DNA of 16,702 nt. Source: Candidatus Methanodesulfokora sp. (GTDB taxonomy: Archaea; Korarchaeota; Korarchaeia; Korarchaeales; Korarchaeaceae). A model generated the notes under the pieces. The model was not told the origin of the DNA. It saw only the letters and a program-made list of their open reading frames with translations, and made no database searches. Every line of letters begins with the position of its first letter. Positions within the stretch are counted from its first letter, which is position 1. Positions 15,399 through 16,702 of the stretch are shown here, piece by piece. Location of the stretch: NCBI GenBank assembly GCA_023269865.1, contig JAGDWR010000047.1, positions 34,103 to 50,804 of the forward strand, in the 5' to 3' direction. Made by a program: the position numbers and the translations under genes.

Positions 15399-15694
15399 CT
15401 GAATCCAAAGATAAATATATCGCTGAAAAACCTGATATATCAGTTTGCCCTGATGAGGTGAAATCGGGGGAATCCATCCAGAAATAATACAAAAAATCTT
15501 TTACTATTAAGAAATATTTTTGATAGATATTCCGAAATCTAAATAAATGTACTATATTAGTATTTTAGTGTTTCCGTATTCGTGAGCTGATTGAATAAAA
15601 GAAGGAACTTTCATTGTAATATCTAATTCATTATTAGAAATCTAATGTTTAAATATAGATTTTTAGCGAGCTCTTTGAAAGAGGTTGTTGCCTC
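15399..15694. promoter_or_regulatory. AT-rich divergent intergenic region (surface protein / DUF460)
   Basis: A 296-nt stretch without a credible gene, much richer in AT than its flanks. Toward the minus-strand gene there are TATA-like runs at 15411-15420 and inside the palindrome CTGATATATCAG (15432-15443). Toward the plus-strand gene TTTAAATATA at 15648-15657 is a TATA box about 40 nt before the TTG start, giving a short leader that carries GAGG at 15681-15684. GAAATCTAA occurs twice (15534-15542 and 15637-15645), and TCTAAT/ATTAGA/TCTAAT at 15622-15646 makes a small hairpin or operator-like cluster. No RNA gene is recognised. Confidence 0.5.
15432..15443. repeat. 12-bp perfect palindrome CTGATATATCAG
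   Basis: A perfect inverted repeat 34-45 nt upstream of the surface-protein ATG, overlapping a TATA-like core. The position suits an operator at which a dimeric regulator would block or help the basal transcription factors. It is seen once in the window; regulator unknown. Confidence 0.45.
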
Positions 15695-16702
15695 TTGAGC
15701 TCATCCCAGAATACTGTCAAAACAGTTGTAGGAGTTGATCTTATATCAGGATCTCCTAGATCCAGAAAAGGTGCAAAATACGCTGTTTCTGTAATCAAGG
15801 GGGAGAAGGAGATAGAAAAACTGGAATCAGCCACTTTTTATGATCTGATGAGGATAGCTAGAAGGTACGATGCTGACATAATTGCAGTGGACAATATCTT
15901 CGAGCTGATAGGAAGAGCTAGGGACATATATCCCCTGATGAGCAGGCTTTCCAGGAAGACCAAGATAGTGCAAGTGACGATAACGGATAGAGGAATATTT
16001 GAGAGCTTAAAAGATCTAGCAGAAGCCTATAACATAGCTCTTGATGAAAGAGATCCACTGAGTGAGGCTAGAACATGTGCTATATTGGCCTCAAAAGGTG
16101 TGGGAAAGGAAATACTCACACTGAAGCCTGAATGCAGGATACTGATATCCAGAAATAGGAGCGTGAAGCAGGGAGGGTCAGGAAGAGAGAGATGGATGAG
16201 ATCCCTCGATGCGACGATACTGGAGGAGACCAGAAAAATAGAGGATGCTCTTAGAAGGGCTGAGATAGACTATGACTTATATGCCTTAAGATCCCCCGGA
16301 GGATTGAGAAGAGCAGAGTTCATAGTTTATGAAGCAGAGGAAAAAGTCCGGGATAAACTGGCTGGAGTGTTGAAGGAGGAAGAGTGGGGACCTGTTAGAA
16401 TATCCCTGATACCAGCTTGGGAGAGCCAGCTGAAGTTCATCAAGGAGCAGAGCAGTAGACCTATTCTCGTTGGATTGGATCCCGGGCTCAACTTCGGAAT
16501 AGCTATAATAGATCTGGATGGAAGGTTGGTGCACTTGTGCACGTTAAGGAGGGCATCCAGGTCGGAGGTTATAGATGAGATATTGAGCCATGGCTCACCA
16601 ATAATAATAGCAACTGATGTAGATCCGCCTCCAAAGAATGTGCTTAAGATAGCTGGAAGCTTAGGAGTTAGGGTTGAGGTAGCCAAAAAGGAGATGAGGA
16701 CG
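15695..16702 (+). CDS. DUF460 (COG2433) RNase H-fold protein, 3' end outside window
   Basis: 336 codons are visible, without a stop. The N-terminus has VVGVDLISGSPRSR, followed by IIAVDNIFEL, the first RNase H-like strands of archaeal DUF460. A second block VGLDPGLNFGIAIIDLDG (about 259-276, Asp262) and ATDVDPPPKN (about 306-315, Asp308 and Asp310) matches a RuvC/YqgF-type RNase H fold. Complete members are about 650 residues with a coiled-coil and further C-terminal region, not visible here. A nuclease or Holliday-junction-like role is suggested by the fold, but no activity is established to my knowledge. The start is TTG 15695: no ATG or GTG lies in frame between the upstream stop (TAG 15656) and the first conserved block, and GAGG at 15681-15684 is a reasonable Shine-Dalgarno. 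It is divergent from the surface-protein gene. Confidence 0.88.
   Translation, partial: MSSSQNTVKTVVGVDLISGSPRSRKGAKYAVSVIKGEKEIEKLESATFYDLMRIARRYDADIIAVDNIFELIGRARDIYPLMSRLSRKTKIVQVTITDRGIFESLKDLAEAYNIALDERDPLSEARTCAILASKGVGKEILTLKPECRILISRNRSVKQGGSGRERWMRSLDATILEETRKIEDALRRAEIDYDLYALRSPGGLRRAEFIVYEAEEKVRDKLAGVLKEEEWGPVRISLIPAWESQLKFIKEQSSRPILVGLDPGLNFGIAIIDLDGRLVHLCTLRRASRSEVIDEILSHGSPIIIATDVDPPPKNVLKIAGSLGVRVEVAKKEMRT

Noticed and set aside
15450-15480. Possible C/D box small RNA (TGATGA at 15451)
   Set aside because: No CTGA D or D' box follows at suitable distance and no second C' box is present.

Overview
This window looks like a chromosomal stretch from a thermophilic or hyperthermophilic archaeon. 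The grounds are archaeal-type enzymes (PINc/KH ATPase, archaeal NadM, class I CCA-adding enzyme, 6-phospho-3-hexuloisomerase, DUF460 RNase H-fold protein), dense packing with 1-50 nt overlaps, AGA/AGG and ATA codon preference, several TTG/GTG starts, and TATA boxes about 26 nt before start codons (leaderless mRNAs). A TACK-lineage member (for example Korarchaeia or Thermoproteota) is my guess; the sequence alone does not settle it. No tRNA, rRNA, transposon, CRISPR array or frameshifted gene was found.

Layout: (A) 1-1146 (+), the 3' part of a PINc/KH-type ATPase gene, tail to tail with (B) nadM (-). (C) A divergent promoter region rich in dyads leads into three overlapping plus-strand genes: a nitrilase-family amidohydrolase, a Nudix hydrolase with an unrecognised C-terminal domain, and a radical SAM protein with a C-terminal TRAM domain. 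(D) After a TATA box, a tightly coupled five-gene plus-strand operon: DUF763, pheS, pheT, an Mth938-like protein and enolase. (E) On the minus strand, hxlB (6-phospho-3-hexuloisomerase) overlaps cca (CCA-adding enzyme), whose 3' end overlaps that of enolase by 20 nt. (F) Upstream of it, also minus, a signal-peptide and membrane-anchored, sequon-rich surface protein is followed after 1 nt by glmS. (G) An AT-rich divergent intergenic region precedes the 5' part of a DUF460 gene (+), which runs off the end.

Functional themes: translation and tRNA maturation (PheRS, CCA), central carbon (enolase, 6-phospho-3-hexuloisomerase), amino sugar supply (GlmS) next to a probable N-glycosylated surface protein, and a possible NAD-related neighbourhood (NadM facing nitrilase and Nudix genes). 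Most genes are ordinary core genes. The least explained items are the nitrilase/Nudix/radical-SAM cluster with its new C-terminal domain, the DUF763 gene coupled to pheS, and the glycoprotein-like gene coupled to glmS. I see no convincing new defence or mobile system here.
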